Below, piece by piece: positions 20,901 through 34,173 of a stretch of 60,000 nt of DNA. The notes below the pieces were generated by a model. That model was not told where the DNA came from. It made no database searches and worked only from the letters and a program-made list of their open reading frames with translations. A program made the translations under genes and the position numbers. Where the stretch lies: the NCBI RefSeq assembly GCF_008831285.2, contig NC_045142.1:12354716-12414715 (forward strand), given 5' to 3'. Numbering within the stretch: position 1 is the stretch's first letter; each line of letters starts with the position of its first letter. The DNA comes from Nymphaea colorata (taxonomy: Eukaryota; Streptophyta; Magnoliopsida; Nymphaeales; Nymphaeaceae).

Positions 20901-23150
20901 AAAGCAAGGGAAGGCTGCAACCACGCTCCAATAACGAATAATGAAGAAAGCTTACCAAACAAAGCTGATCGTCAGGCTTGACTAAAAGGGAGTGAATCCA
21001 AGTGACATGGCTTGGCGCTATCCCTTTCTAGAGATGGTTGCTCATCTAGTCGAGTGGATGCTTCTGTGGTGCGGATCTATCCAAGAAGGGCTCACCCCAC
21101 CTCTCCTCCTTGACTCCGTTCTAATTGATTCATTCATTCAAGTGCTTGGTTCACCACTTGTTGCATTTCATGATCCTACACAAAGTGAATTTCAATTTGC
21201 TTCAGATAGCCAGCTGGGATGGGATCCATCTCATGCCTCATCTTTTGACACAACGTTGATTTCTGAACCATGTCAGCTCCTTATCAAACAACTAAGATGG
21301 GTTGAACCAACACACTGTCATGTTTCCCTAAGATGCATCACTCCTCACCTACCTCGACATCTTTGAGGGGGGTCGCAAAAAGGACTCTCGTGTAGTCAGT
21401 AGGCTCAGAGTCACAACTCATTTCATAGATTTTGTAGTCCAAGAGTCACAACTCACTTCGCATATTTCGTAGCCCATGTAGGCAACACTCTCTATGATAG
21501 GGTGCTAATATTTGTGCTACTTTCTTAGGTGAATAAGCTAACGACCTTTGCTTGGTTCCATAAGGTCTTCATTTCTATGTAAAAAAACCCTTTTGCCTCT
21601 TGTGCCATTATGAATTTCTTTCTTTATGATCAAATCAATAATGGTGGTAAATAATGGTCCAAATAAAGAAAAAATGAAAGGTTTGACAAAGAAGCGTTGA
21701 CAAAATTGCCCTTCCATATGGATTAGATCATTGTGGCATAAAATGATGTTCTTCCTCACTACTTGGAGAAATTCTGAGTGGGTGGCTGTTGTTTTTTTTG
21801 TCTTTTTGGAAGGCTAAAATGAAGAGAAAGAAAGATCTACTATACCTAGCAACACTCTGCAGTGAATGCCTAACCACCGGCCAAAAAGCCCCTCCACACA
21901 ATGTGGTTGGGGTTGGTTGGAAACTCTATGAATATTGGCAATCTTCTTCCATCTAGCATAGAGAAAATGGGGTTCAAACCCATGACTTCTGGTGTGATAG
22001 GCCAGCACTTTAACCAACTCAGCTATTTCCCCTCTCCCAATTAGGTTGCCTCCTCCACACTGGAATGAATAAGTGAGTGCATAGAGTGAGATAGATCAAG
22101 AGATCAACCAATGTCACATTTTCTCTCCCTCGACCTCCTTATCTCTCCGAATTCGTTCCATTCATTAAGTTGTGATTGTTACCTTTGAATGAATGTGGAA
22201 GCAAGATCTTTGAACCCTATTAGCAATTTGCATTTACATAAATGCTCTCTCCTAAGCAAGCAACCGAGCCTATGAGCGAAGTTGTAGGAGCGAGCCTATG
22301 ACATGCTATAAAAGCTGTAACTGTGAGTAGGATACAACATCCATACAGTTGATGCACTATGGTAGCTTTGGACATGGAGGTAGCTTTCAACGTTACGTAA
22401 ACTTAGACCGTCTATTTTTTTTTTCAATGCAAGCCATCACATCACGTCATGAGCAAAGCCAAAGCTTTGCGATGACAACAACATGTCGTAGAAGGAGATA
22501 ATTGGTGTTGACCAAAAAGACTAACATATCTACAACTACATCCCTGAGGGGTAGTCATACGGGGGTGTGAATACAATATGCCAACACAATGATTGGCTGG
22601 ACAGAGGCTGAGGCTGCTTCCTTCCCACCACATCCTTTCTTGTGTGTAAGAGATACAAAGCAGGTGCACCTCGGGAACTAGTTTGATGTATTCTATGCCA
22701 AAGAATTCTGAGCAAGTTTGCACATTTAGACGAACTTTACCAAGCGTTAGGAGCATTTAGTGGAACCAGTGAACTACACTTGCTTTTGGATAGTGGGATA
22801 GTGGGATAGTGGGAATGTGGTACCTACTGTCTTACCCCTTCTTCTTTTTGAGAACCGTGTGAACAGAGAGTGGGCAGAAGGAAAGGAGGTCCTCATATGG
22901 AGTCAGAAAAGTCGCATTTTTGAGCTGTGCAGGAGAGAAAAAGGAGCCGAAAAGTTCATTTGAAGACAAATTCAGCCTTGTTTAAGGTATTTCTTTTGTT
23001 TTAGTGATTGGAAGGAAAGGGGGGCACTTATATGTTCACTTCCATGGAAAATAGAACAATTATACAATATCCTACCTTATGTGACATGTTAGGATTATTT
23101 ATCTACTATCCACAGGAAAGGTGGCATGATTCGAACCTCTGGCGGGCCTG
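17991..23150. other. GC-richer anonymous block, mitochondrial-intergenic-like style
   Basis: Base composition is more balanced than in the flanks, purine/pyrimidine blocks are short, and many AAGAAG, GGGCTTG and CTTTGC words occur, in a style that resembles plant mitochondrial intergenic DNA. No mitochondrial gene can be read, so a nuclear insert of mitochondrial DNA is only a suggestion. A 124-codon frame (20992-21366, plus) shows no known domain. A run of GGGATAGT repeats lies near 22795-22815. One tRNA-like sequence is listed separately. Confidence 0.25.
21959..22032 (-). tRNA. tRNA-like sequence, apparent anticodon AUC (probable pseudogene)
   Basis: On the minus strand it folds into a cloverleaf. 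The acceptor GGGGAAA pairs with TTTCTCT (two G-U pairs). The D arm starts TAGCTGAGTTGG (box A-like) with only three pairs. The anticodon stem CTGG/CCAG has a C-A mismatch next to the loop CTATCAC. The variable loop AAGTC has 5 nt, and the perfect T stem ATGGG/CCCAT contains GGTTTGAACCC (box B-like). The loop gives anticodon AUC, which is not a normal tRNA; plant tRNA-Asp uses GUC. It may be a pseudogene, an organelle-derived copy or the head of a SINE. Confidence 0.45.
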
Positions 23151-23565
23151 GCATTGCCTGTTAGGTGGAGTTCAGTGGTCGGGTTAGCACCCCTCATCGT
23201 CTCCATGCCCAAAATGCATTGTGCTACCCAGTGCATAACCTTGTCTCTCCCAATGTCACGAGCAATGCCTACAAAGCCCTACACATTGCAAGTGCTTTGG
23301 GAGCACATGAATAGTATACAATTGCCCTTTCCCATCAACTTCATAAGGGTTAGTACTTTTCAGTATTTGTCGAAACTGAATCAGTGACCTTTAGTATCAA
23401 TAACCAATCAAGAAAATTGCAATGTCCATCAAATTTGGTATGCACTTTGAATGTTTTCCCAGACTTGAATCAGTTAAGTGTGTTTCAGTATCAAGAACCG
23501 TTCAATGAAAATTCGAATGTTCAATTCTCTTCTTCCAAAAAGCTCCTTTCAATATGTTTTTGTCA
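23151..23565. other. Spacer, no gene recognised
   Basis: Short frames only. A GATTCGAACCTCTGG segment just upstream (about 23128) resembles a tRNA T arm but no cloverleaf can be completed. Confidence 0.35.
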
Positions 23566-23699
23566 CTAAATATATACACAAGAAAAGACCTCAATTCTTG
23601 GTCTGCTTCTTGTGAAGGTGCATAACCTTTTGCATGCTACCATTTGTTTATAGATTTGAAATAATTCATGACTTCGACTTTCTCCAACTTTCTTAAACT

Positions 23700-24010
23700 T
23701 CAAATACATCAACCCTAAAAGGTTGCTCCTCTTCCCTGTCAAGTCGAACCTGAATCCCGAGCACAAGTTTTTCGTGAGTTCCCATATGCAACAGCCTAAC
23801 AACATCTTCTAGGATGATTGTCATCTTGAATCCATCAAACACAAATGTCTTTGTCCGAGAATTCCCACTTCTGTGCCAAGACGTACAAGGGCCCCCATTC
23901 GAGTTTTATTGCACTATAGGACAACAACCCCAAGAATTGCATTTTTGCCCAATCTCTGCATTTAAAAGTGCGGCGTAACTTCATTCCAATCATTGACCAA
24001 AGGTCATTGG
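23700..24010 (-). pseudogene. Possible plant-mobile-domain relic
   Basis: On the minus strand a stretch reads TFVFDGFKMTIILEDVVRLL followed by HMGTHEKLVLGIQVRLD. It resembles the TFHF-GEMTITLEDV-LLGL core of plant mobile domain proteins (PMD, MAIN-like). Stops lie on both sides and the domain is incomplete. I am unsure of this call because only one core segment matches. Confidence 0.35.
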
Positions 24011-24328
24011 CAGCACTCGCATTTCTGCAACAAAAATACCAGCGTTAAAGACATTATCCAACATAAAAATTTTAATTACAAATACTTGAATAAACAACAT
24101 AGATTAGTTATATCGATGTCACACAATCACCTCATTTCCTTCCCAACTATCTCTACCACCTCTAAATTGGAATCAGAATTTCCTCTTCACCTAGAACCTC
24201 TAGTTTTTAGTGCAAGTACAATCTGCACATGTACACTAATCCATCTACTTCATTCAACAATGGATTCTCCTCTTCATTAGTCTCATCTTCTATGTTCCCC
24301 ACCTCCAAGAGTCGCTCCCCTTCTGCCA

Positions 24329-24780
24329 CCTCCTCCTATCAAAATCCCCATCTCCCTTCCATTTTCTATCTTCGCAGCCTGGCCCTTCATTTCAGTCACC
24401 TCTTCCTACTCAAATTCCTTATCTCTTGCATTCTTCATCTCTATGGCCTGTCCCTTTGTTTTCATCACCTCCTTTAGCTAAAATTTCTTCTCCCCTGCAT
24501 TGTTAGCCTCCACAGCCTATCCATTCATTTTCACTACCTCCTCCTGTTCAAATTCCTTTTTTCCTGTATTCTTTGACTCTACGGCCTATCCATTCGTTTC
24601 CACCACCTTATCCTCCTCATTTTCTTCCACACATTCCTCCTCCTTCTCAATGATCTACTTCACCTCATGTGGCATGTGCTCCTGTTTAAATTCCACATTT
24701 TCTTCTACACTCACTTATCATTATATGTTTTTCCAAGTTCTTCAGATTTGGTTCAATGTATAAGTCGACTTCACCCTATT
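24329..24780 (-). pseudogene. Broken Glu/Lys-rich reading frame with 69-bp repeats
   Basis: Four tandem units start at 24329, 24399, 24468 and 24537 (spacing 70, 69, 69), with a partial fifth from 24606. On the minus strand each unit encodes about 23 residues of the form EFEQEEVVKMNG-AVEANN. An acidic segment (IIEKEEECVEENEED) precedes them at 24606-24670. The 69-bp period keeps the reading frame, which suggests the repeat grew while the sequence was coding. In-frame stops now break units 2-3 and the 70-bp unit shifts frame. Function unknown. Confidence 0.55.
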
Positions 24781-25911
24781 TGACATCACACAAGCGACGT
24801 TCCGTGTTGTATTCTTTCATATTGATTGCAGTAGACATCATTGATCTACAAGAAGCAAAAACGTTGACATAAGATAGTTAAATAAGAATGCTATATAAAG
24901 CGGAAGATAAACAAATATAAGACATTTAGATTACAACGTGTGTATATACTATATATGACAAACAAAAAGATATGAGATTGTGTTATTTCATTATCTCACT
25001 TCCTTTTGTTTTTCTTCTATGCATGAGTTGTTATTTCATTATTTCATCTCATTCTTTTATTTTATACAACATATGAACTAATGAAAGTGTGAGACTACCT
25101 AAAAGTGATAGACTATATTTGTCACTGACAAGCATAACCCCAATAATCATCCTTACGCTTGCTCCGACCGACGTTCTTCGGCCGAAGACGATAACTTCCA
25201 CTAATGAGGACCATTAGCGCACCTTGCTAAAGTGAACTCCCTCTGAAAGAAGCGAACCTGATAGAAGCCTTTGTTGTTCCAACAAACGTCCTTAAGGTTA
25301 CTTTGACCAACGCTCTTCGATCGACGACAAGAATTGCTCCGACGAGATGATCATCACTATCAATGACTCATGACTTCCTCTACTGTTGTGAACATTCAAA
25401 GCATTATGTTGAAGCCTCTGCTCCACGATCGATAAATTTCCTTTTTCTTTTTTCACGTATGGGCTTCTTACATCATTTGCACCATCCACTCGGGGGCATG
25501 TTCTTTTTGAAGATCCATTTTGTAACATCAAAGGGTATTTTTGGTCAATGACACCTTCACTTACGTACTTCTCACAATATTCCTTCCATTAATCTCGAGG
25601 TATTAGTGTCTATTGAGTCCACCTTTCGATTCGCCTTCGATCCATCTTGGTGCCGATTTGGCTTCCAAATTAATGTTCAAGATAAGTGGTTGATGAGATA
25701 GTAAAATATTTATAAAATAATGTTCATGAGAGAATAACAATATTTAAGAGATAATGAAATAACGTCATGAAGAGATAACGAGACAATGCTATGGGCCAAA
25801 CAAAAAATGAAAACATTTGTTTTATTGCTTAAAAGGTACATTGGTCATACCAATATGCTATACACACATTTTTACTGAATCTCCAAATCTTCTTTTAACG
25901 ATGTTAACACC
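24781..25911. other. Spacer, no gene recognised
   Basis: Only short frames. Two similar motifs, TTCGGCCGAAGACGA near 25177 and CTTCGATCGACGAC near 25314, suggest an old local duplication. Confidence 0.35.
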
Positions 25912-26088
25912 CCAAATTTTTCCACATCATAATTGAAGCAATATCAAAATTTTACAAAAGAATTGTGTAAAATGCAATTGTAAAGCCAATTTTGAATCTA
26001 AAAAACAATTTAGATTCAAATCATGAATTTAAACCTGCAGCATGAATCCAAATGCAGAATTACGAGTCCAAACTATGTCGAAATTAGG

Positions 26089-26178
26089 ATTTGACATCCA
26101 AATCCAATTACAACTGTCATTTGACATCCAAATCCAATTACAAATGTCATTTGAAATCCAAATCCAATTGCAAAATTT
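26089..26178. repeat. 30-bp direct repeat, three copies
   Basis: ATTTGACATCCAAATCCAAT recurs at 26089 and 26119, with ATTTGAAATCCAAATCCAAT at 26149, at exact 30-bp spacing. Confidence 0.9.
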
Positions 26179-27323
26179 AATTTTTGACTTAAATCTGAGA
26201 ATTGGACGTAATTCAGTCTAAAATGCTACGTGGGGCCCACGTGTGGGCCCCACCTAGCCTGTGTCGTCAAGAGCACCCTACGGGTCACACCCCCCCTCCC
26301 CCGCCATTTTAAACAAAAAATTATATTTTTCTCAATTAAATAAAAAAATCATTTTCAAGGAGAACTGAATGAGATCATAACTAGAAACCTAGGAAAAAGA
26401 TACATTTATGCATCTGTCTCTTCTTTCATTAGGTCCTCTTTAAAGAGGGGTCAACCTTCGAAAAACAATAACTAGGCTAATCAAACCCACTTAATTCAAG
26501 TAGGTTTGACTCTAGTGCACCTGAATATGACACAAATCTCAGCTAAGATCAGTCAACACGAGTTCAGTTTGGCCAAAAGGTAGGTCTATCTCATGATCCA
26601 ATTAGTGGACAAAAATAGACCTTGACCAAATCAAGTCCACTTTAACTAGACTCAGTCGAAGTACAATTCAGCTCAATTAAGAGCTTTCTTAGCTCAAATT
26701 TATCAAATTACCTCAAACAAAATCAAACTACTCGCAAATGAGCTTTGACTTTGGTCAATTGATCAAATTTGTCTAATTTGAACAATTTAGCCCTTTTATG
26801 AGCAAATTGAGATTACAGAGCCTAAATTGGTTTACATTTGGATTTGTCAAATGTATAAGTCAAATATCAAATTAAAATTTAATATTTCAAACCAAATTTT
26901 GATTCAATTAAAATCCATCTTCAATCAAGTTTTGAACGAAAATACCCTTTTTAAACCAAATTTGATAGAATTACCAAATTGTATTCAAATTTAAATTAAG
27001 TTGTCATAATTCAATAACATTTAGAGCTTAGTAACTAGGTGTTATCCTAACAAACTTGATTTCAAAGAAAAATAAATAAATAGCACAAGTTAAGACAAAA
27101 CACTATGTAAGGACATTTTTATCTAAAATTTTGGTCAAAGTTGGTCAGGTAAGTCTGAACCAAGGTTGACCATACGTAGCCCAGCCCACCCAGCTCGTGT
27201 GAATGAGATAAGAATGATTAAATAGAGCCATTAAAAATTCATTTAATCTATTTTCCAACTCCTTAGGCCTTGTTTAATCTTCCAAGGCACATTAAAGAAG
27301 ATGGTTGAACCTTTATTCTCCTT

Positions 27324-27330
27324 TATATAA
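27324..27330 (+). promoter_or_regulatory. TATA box in the LTR-like region
   Basis: TATATAA followed by ACCCTCCC and, about 100 bp on, a GGAGGAGGAGG purine run; a typical plant LTR promoter layout. Confidence 0.4.
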
Positions 27331-28285
27331 ACCCTCCCTTGACAACCAAGGGGAGGACAAATTTTTGAGTATTGCATCAAGTTGATGCAGCTAAGGAGCC
27401 ATGAGGGAGAAGCCAAGGAGGAGGAGGAGGAGAAGGATTCGTCCAAGCCCCCTTTCCCCTTTTTCTAATTTTCTTCTTCATTTTCCTCTATTCTCTTCAT
27501 TGATTTTGCTAAGTTAGGGTGCTTAAGTGAACCCTTAGGATTTTCGTGGTGAGAAGCTCTCTTTTCCATTACAAATTTCAGCAAGAAAGTTATTATTCTT
27601 CTAGTTTGGCTAAACTAAAATCTAAGCTTGGATTCTTGCTTAAGATTGCTCGATTTAGAAAACAAGTGAAGTAGAAGATCAAACATCAAGACCGACCGCA
27701 AGGTAAGCGATTTTAACTCATTTCTCATCTACTTTAGTTTCTTATTGGTTCATTCTAATTTCAGCAATTTGTGAGAGAGGTTTATTTTCATTCATTTTAT
27801 AGCTGAGAATGACGTCTAGTTAGGGGAAACCTACGATTAAATATACATGTTAATGCATAATGCATGCATGAGTCGGTTTTTCTAAAAAGATAAACCCATG
27901 CATCAAATTTTGAAAATGGCCACAAGGCCACGTTCTTTTCAAAAAAACTAACTTAAAAACAATTTTGAACTCCCCACCATAAGAGAATCTCATGGTGAGA
28001 GGATGATTTTGCTGCAGTATATATGACGAAAAAGCCTCTTAAGGACGGATGCATTCTCATGAATGTAATTCATCCTTGCATGTCGAAACTAAAGATGGAC
28101 TAGCTTGAACATTCATTTATCTCTTTCCATTTAAAGTTATTTTGTTTCATGCTTTTTCATTTGATCAAGGGCAACAGGAGGGATTTGAAACATGTTTTCA
28201 ATCATCCTACATAAAAGAACCCAACAATGAATCATCATGATTCGTGAGTTATTTGGCCCCTTGATAAAATTTCATTTTGAAGAGT

Positions 28286-28728
<443 letters not shown>

Positions 28729-30200
28729 TTTTTATTGATTTTCATAGCATAAAGCTATGAGATCATTTTCATTCCATTTTAAAATTTGCTTAATTTCAGC
28801 AATCCATATGTAAGGTGTATCTAAGTTGTTGAAATCAAACCATGTTTTATAGGAATTGACATAAGAATGTCAAAGTTTACATACTTGGAATGCCAACTAT
28901 CCTAAAATCATCCAAAGAAGTTTTGGCATGAAATCTGAACTTTGAATAGGCTTGAAAGACTTATCATCTCTATCTAAAAAACAAGTCTCTCTCTCTTGGA
29001 ATCAATTTCCACAATTTTCAGTTATTTAAATCAACCCAAGATTTGATTTTTTTTAGCTATTTTGAGATAAAAGTGGATGTCATCCATGTCTCCCATTTAG
29101 TTTAACTCCCATTTAGTTTAAAAACTGATTTTGGCATCAATCTTCATCTTTTTGTTAAGCTCTAATTCATGTCCTTAATAATGTGATGAGCACATTTAGA
29201 GAAAGTCTTACATTTTAATCAAAATCAATCTTCATGCACAGATTGCATGACGTTTGATTGCAATGAATGAACTTTGAAGGATTATGAGAGAGTGAATAAT
29301 GTATGTTTCATATGAATGAATCTTGAGAGATTATGAAGGAGAAAGAATGAATATTTCATATAGTTTCCATTCTCATTTTATGCATTCACTTTTACTCAAA
29401 ATCAATAGCACTACATGCACATTATCAAGAAAATAATTGATTTAAATTTGAGTTACAAACAGTGACTAAGTCATATTGCAACAAGAATTTGTAAACTTCA
29501 ATTAACTTCCAAAGAAAACATAAGCAATGTATTCAGAATCTTGACCAAAATATGTTTAGAAAACAACATGTTTTCTAACAATTTGAAATCTATGTTTCAT
29601 CGTCACAAGTTTCTAAATGTCTTAGACCAAGTCACACGATTTGGCAAAAAAAGAATTCAAAATCAATTTTTAATCATAAGATGATCATAGTTTCAACTCC
29701 TGAATCATAACTAGTTCACAACAAAGAACTCAATCTCAAATTTTCAAAATTTCTAAGAATTGAGGATTTCAAATCAAATGCCACCAAAACAAAGGGTTTT
29801 AAATCAATTTAAAAACCCTTCAATCTTGAAGTCAAGAGAATTCATTTTCAAACAAGTTCAAATCACTTAATCGAAATGAACTTTGGTTCTTGAATCCAAC
29901 AAATCACTTTGGTTCTTGAATCTAAAACCTCAATGCATAAGCACATAAGATTTACATCAATAACTCGTATATGATCCAAATGATCCTTAGTTCTAGGTCC
30001 AATTGTCCTTGTTAAAGGTGGTAGGAATGGTTGGACCTCGTACTGACGAGCGGATCCCTTTCTCTTAAAAATTTTTCCTCAAAACCCCAATTTTGAAAGA
30101 ATTTTACGCATTTCGATGCCCTTTGAGAAGAGGGTAAGGTGCGAACAGATGCACACCCGGTGGGACCCATCATCATTTGTCTAAGGACTTATTTGGATCA

Positions 30201-30908
30201 TATACAAGTTATATCAATTGCACAAAATTTTTCATAAACATGCATACTGACATAATGTAGTAAATATTGAGGAGATTCCATGAACCCCTTTTATTTCAAT
30301 TTATCATACCCTTACTCAATTTATGATTGTATGGAACTCATGTATGCTCTCAAAATTTCAAATCTATCTCTTAGGAATGTGTGTAATAGAGCCATCTATT
30401 TCGCATCTTCTCATGAGTTTTGAAAAAGAAATCCTTACCTACATCATATCCCAATCATTTTGTTGCCGAGCTATTTCCAAGACATTAGTCCAAGATATAG
30501 CCTTACAACTGGACGACCCAATTGGACTGAAAAGTCTCCCCATTAGTACTGAAACAGATAATAGTGTCAGTATATCGATGGGTAAACAAAAAAAAATTGG
30601 AGAGCCCAAATCTAGAAAACCTTTGGAGTAGTCTATGTCAGTACCATGGATTTGGTATATACACATACCTTAAATTTTGAAAAAACCAATAATGATTTAA
30701 CCATTTATTCTCTATAGACTCCAAGATCAAATTTCAAAATAATGCATATAGGCAAAAGTCCTAGGGAATGCATTAACAATTTTTCATTAATTGCTTGTTT
30801 GGATGCATGTAATGTTTTATCTTGTCTCCAAACCATGTCCAAACCCAACGTCAAAATTCTTCTCGTGTCTCTATTGGGTCAATTTATGTCAACAAGTAAT
30901 ACTTTCTC
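30201..30908. other. Spacer before the PMD frame
   Basis: A 102-codon frame (30323-30631) on the same strand as the downstream relic has no recognised motif. It may be a decayed 5' part of the element. Confidence 0.35.
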
Positions 30909-31990
30909 TTGTCCAGATGGACGCTGAAAGCATTTTTTTCATATGACCACATCTTATTCGGGTCATGTCAAGGTCGATCTGGACTTTGCATCATCCCAAA
31001 TGGAGTCTACCTACCTCAGTGGTATCTTTCTTGGTACCCAACTTTTTGGTGTATGTTCCTGAACAATTTAGAGGATTGCAGTCTCGAAAAAGTAGTTACT
31101 CTTGCCAGACAACCTATCAACGACAATTTAATCCATGGAGTTGTTGAAAGATGGAACCCAAGGACCAACACATTCTGGTTTTCATGGAGTGACATGACAA
31201 TCACTCTTGATGAGTTTTCCAATATTATGGGTTTGCTAGAACTCAAAGGTGACCCAAGAGGACCAATTGAAGACAAGTTCCTTATAAACCAAGGACAAGT
31301 CAGAAACTCTAAAAGTGATTCATAAACTCACAGGAAAACAGAGTTGGCCCTTTCTAGAAAAAGATGAACATCAATATCTTCAACTACAAGAACTTGGTGA
31401 TACATATTCCTAATATGCCAACTCTGCTTCACTATCTAGAAGTGTTGCAGACAAGTACAAAAGCTCTATGGTGACTTGTACCGCATGTCTTTTCTTCTTT
31501 AACAATGAAGAACACATAATGGATTTTTGCACAACTCACCTCTTTAGAAAATGGGGGCATGTCAAAGTCCATCACGTATTCATAGCAATGGCAGCCTTGG
31601 CGTTCCTTTACCAAGGATTAACCAAATTTTTAATTGAGGATGTAGACTCGATAGAAGGATGTGTCTTCGCACTACAATCATGGTTCTACAAACACCTGGG
31701 GCCACAATCATGCCATTTTCAGAACACCGATGGCCTGTTATCCAGTATGGAGCACTACCGTAGGAAGATGGAGGAAGTGGATGACTCAACCATCATTTGA
31801 AACTTCTTTGATCGAGAAGTCATCAAATCAAGATACAGCTACAACCCAGTAAGAGGAAGTCTTGTATTGGGACCATTCTTCATAGTTGAATACCATCCAG
31901 AGCGTTGCCTCAGACAATTTTCACTGCATCAGAGGAAAACATATCCAATTGAGTCAGAAGGAGCCATCTTAGAGTGTGAACTAGATACCG
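30909..31990 (+). pseudogene. Plant mobile domain (PMD, MAIN-like) reading frame, decayed
   Basis: The first open part (30909-31325) contains LIHGVVERWNPRTNTFWFSW and MTITLDEFSNIMGLLEL, the core of the plant mobile domain (aminotransferase-like, Pfam PF10536). The match resumes at 31468-31800 and then reads across stops through YHPERCLRQFSLHQRK near 31893, like the usual PMD C-terminal 'RQFG-Q' segment. PMD occurs in host proteins such as MAIN and MAIL1 and in plant transposons. Here it sits about 250 bp upstream of gypsy pol on the same strand, with no recognisable gag or protease between, so I infer it was an extra ORF of that element. Confidence 0.65.
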
Positions 31991-34173
31991 AAGAGTGGTC
32001 TTGGATATACACCATAAAGTCAAGTTTTGTCAAGTTGTGTTGAACTTTGTCAAGTCTTGTCAATCTCATCTTTCTTTCAATATGCAATCAAAATTTTTCA
32101 TTTTGTCATCTGTATGAATTATCACTCATCAATTCAAATCTTGCCATTTTAATTTTTTCTTCCCACAAGGATGGCACCGAAGGATCAAACATCAAAATCG
32201 TTTAAGGAGGTAAATCCAGAACTCACCGAGGCGAAATGTCCAGAGTTCATCCAAATAAAAAACAAGATCAACCGTCACCTTTGATTAATGATCCGATTGA
32301 GGAAATTAACATTGACACAGAAAAGAATCCAAAGATTTTGCAAATCGAAATAAGTCTGCCAGCAGAAGAAAGAAAAGAGTTGATAGACTTTTTCAAAGAG
32401 CATCAAGAAGCCTTTGCATGAACTTATGAGGACATGCCAGAACTCGATACAGTATCGACTACCATTGAAACAATAATGCAAGCCAATCAAACAAAAATTG
32501 AAGAAACTAGACCCTCATCTAGAGGGAGAAGTTAAGGAAGGTCTAGAACACCTACTAAAGGTAGGGTTCATCCGAACAATTGACTATCCTGAATTGTTAG
32601 CAAACATCATGGTAGTCCCAAAGAAAAATGACAAAATTCGACTCTGCATCGATTTCAGATATTTGAATAAAGTCACACCAAAGGATGACTATCCACTTCC
32701 AAACATCGACTTGTTGGTAGATAGTACCGTAGGTCATACTATGTTCTCTTCTACGGATGCATATTTTGGCTATAACCAAATTAAGTTGGCTGCTCAAGAC
32801 TAGGCCAAAACATCATTTACAACCCTATGAGACACCTTTCGCTATAGTGTAATGCCATTTGACTTGAAGAACGGTGTGGCAACATATCAAAGTGTTATGA
32901 CATCTATTTTTCATGATCAAATCATGAATGTGTATGTATATGATCTACTAATTAAGTCAAAAACAATGGAAAATCACATCAGCATTCTCTTTCAAGTTTT
33001 TGATAGACTCTTACAATATAAGCTTAGATTGAATCCACAAAAATGTGTATTTGATGTGAAATCTGGTAAGCTTTTAAGATTTATTTAGAAAAAAGGGAAT
33101 CGAGATGGATCCCTCCAAAGGAAAGGCGCACCGCCAACAAATCTTAAGGAGCTACGTAGGATGCAAGTTAAAATTCAGTCAATCAGAAGGTTTATATGTA
33201 ATCTTGCCATGAAATGTGGACCCTTCAACCATTTATTGTGGAAAGAAGTCAAGTTTGAATGCGGACAGGACATGAATGTCAGGCCTCATTCGAAAAAATC
33301 AAGAAGTACCTTCTTTGCACGCCACTTTTAAAACCCCCAATTTTGGGGAAACCTTTACTATTGTACATCATAGTTAACAATTCAGCCTACATAGATTTTT
33401 GGCTTAATATGAAGAAGAATGTCAAATAGAACATGTCATTTATAACATCAACAAGACATTTGTACAATATAAAAAGAATTACTCCCACTTAGAAAAAACT
33501 TGTTTAGGCTTGGTTTAGATGTGTCAAAAATTAAGGCATTATCTATTGTCATGCGAAGTTAAAATTTTATCCAAACTTAATCCATTCAAATATATCCTTG
33601 AACAACCACTTCTAAATGGAGGGATAGCAAAGTGGTAAGTTCTGTTGATGCAATATGATTTGGAATATGTGTCATAGAAGTCAATCAAAGGTTAAGCCAT
33701 CGCAGATCAATTGGTAGATTTTCTTCTATCTGAAAAATTAGAACAAACAATGATTTTTTATACGAGCAAATCATAATGACCAAAACCAGAGTCGATATGA
33801 GAGATGCATTTCAATAGATCTAAAAGCACAACGGGGGCATGCATTGGGATGCTTTCATCACACCAGAGAATGAAATGATTCCATACTCCCTCAAATTAAA
33901 TTTCTCTTGCATGCATAATATGGTAGAATAGAATATGAGGCCTTAATATAATGACTCAAAATGCTTCTCAAATTTAAAGTGCAAAGAGTTCGTATTTTTG
34001 AAGATTCTCTTTTAGTTATCAGTCAAGTCAATGGAGATTAGCAAGTCAAAGATCAGAAATTGATCTCATATCAAGAATTAGCAACTTCACTCTTAAGACA
34101 ATTCGAGGAATATCAACTCTTACATGTCAAAAGAAAATTTAACCCAATTGCGAACGGTTTGGCCAGTTTAGGC

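Noticed and set aside
20992-21366. 124-codon plus-strand frame as a gene
   Set aside because: No recognised domain, no splice or promoter context; kept only as a remark on the block.
23100-23200. A second tRNA-like segment (GATTCGAACCTCTGG and GAGTTCAGTGGTCGGG)
   Set aside because: The T-arm-like part reads on the minus strand and the D-arm-like part on the plus strand, so they cannot form one tRNA.
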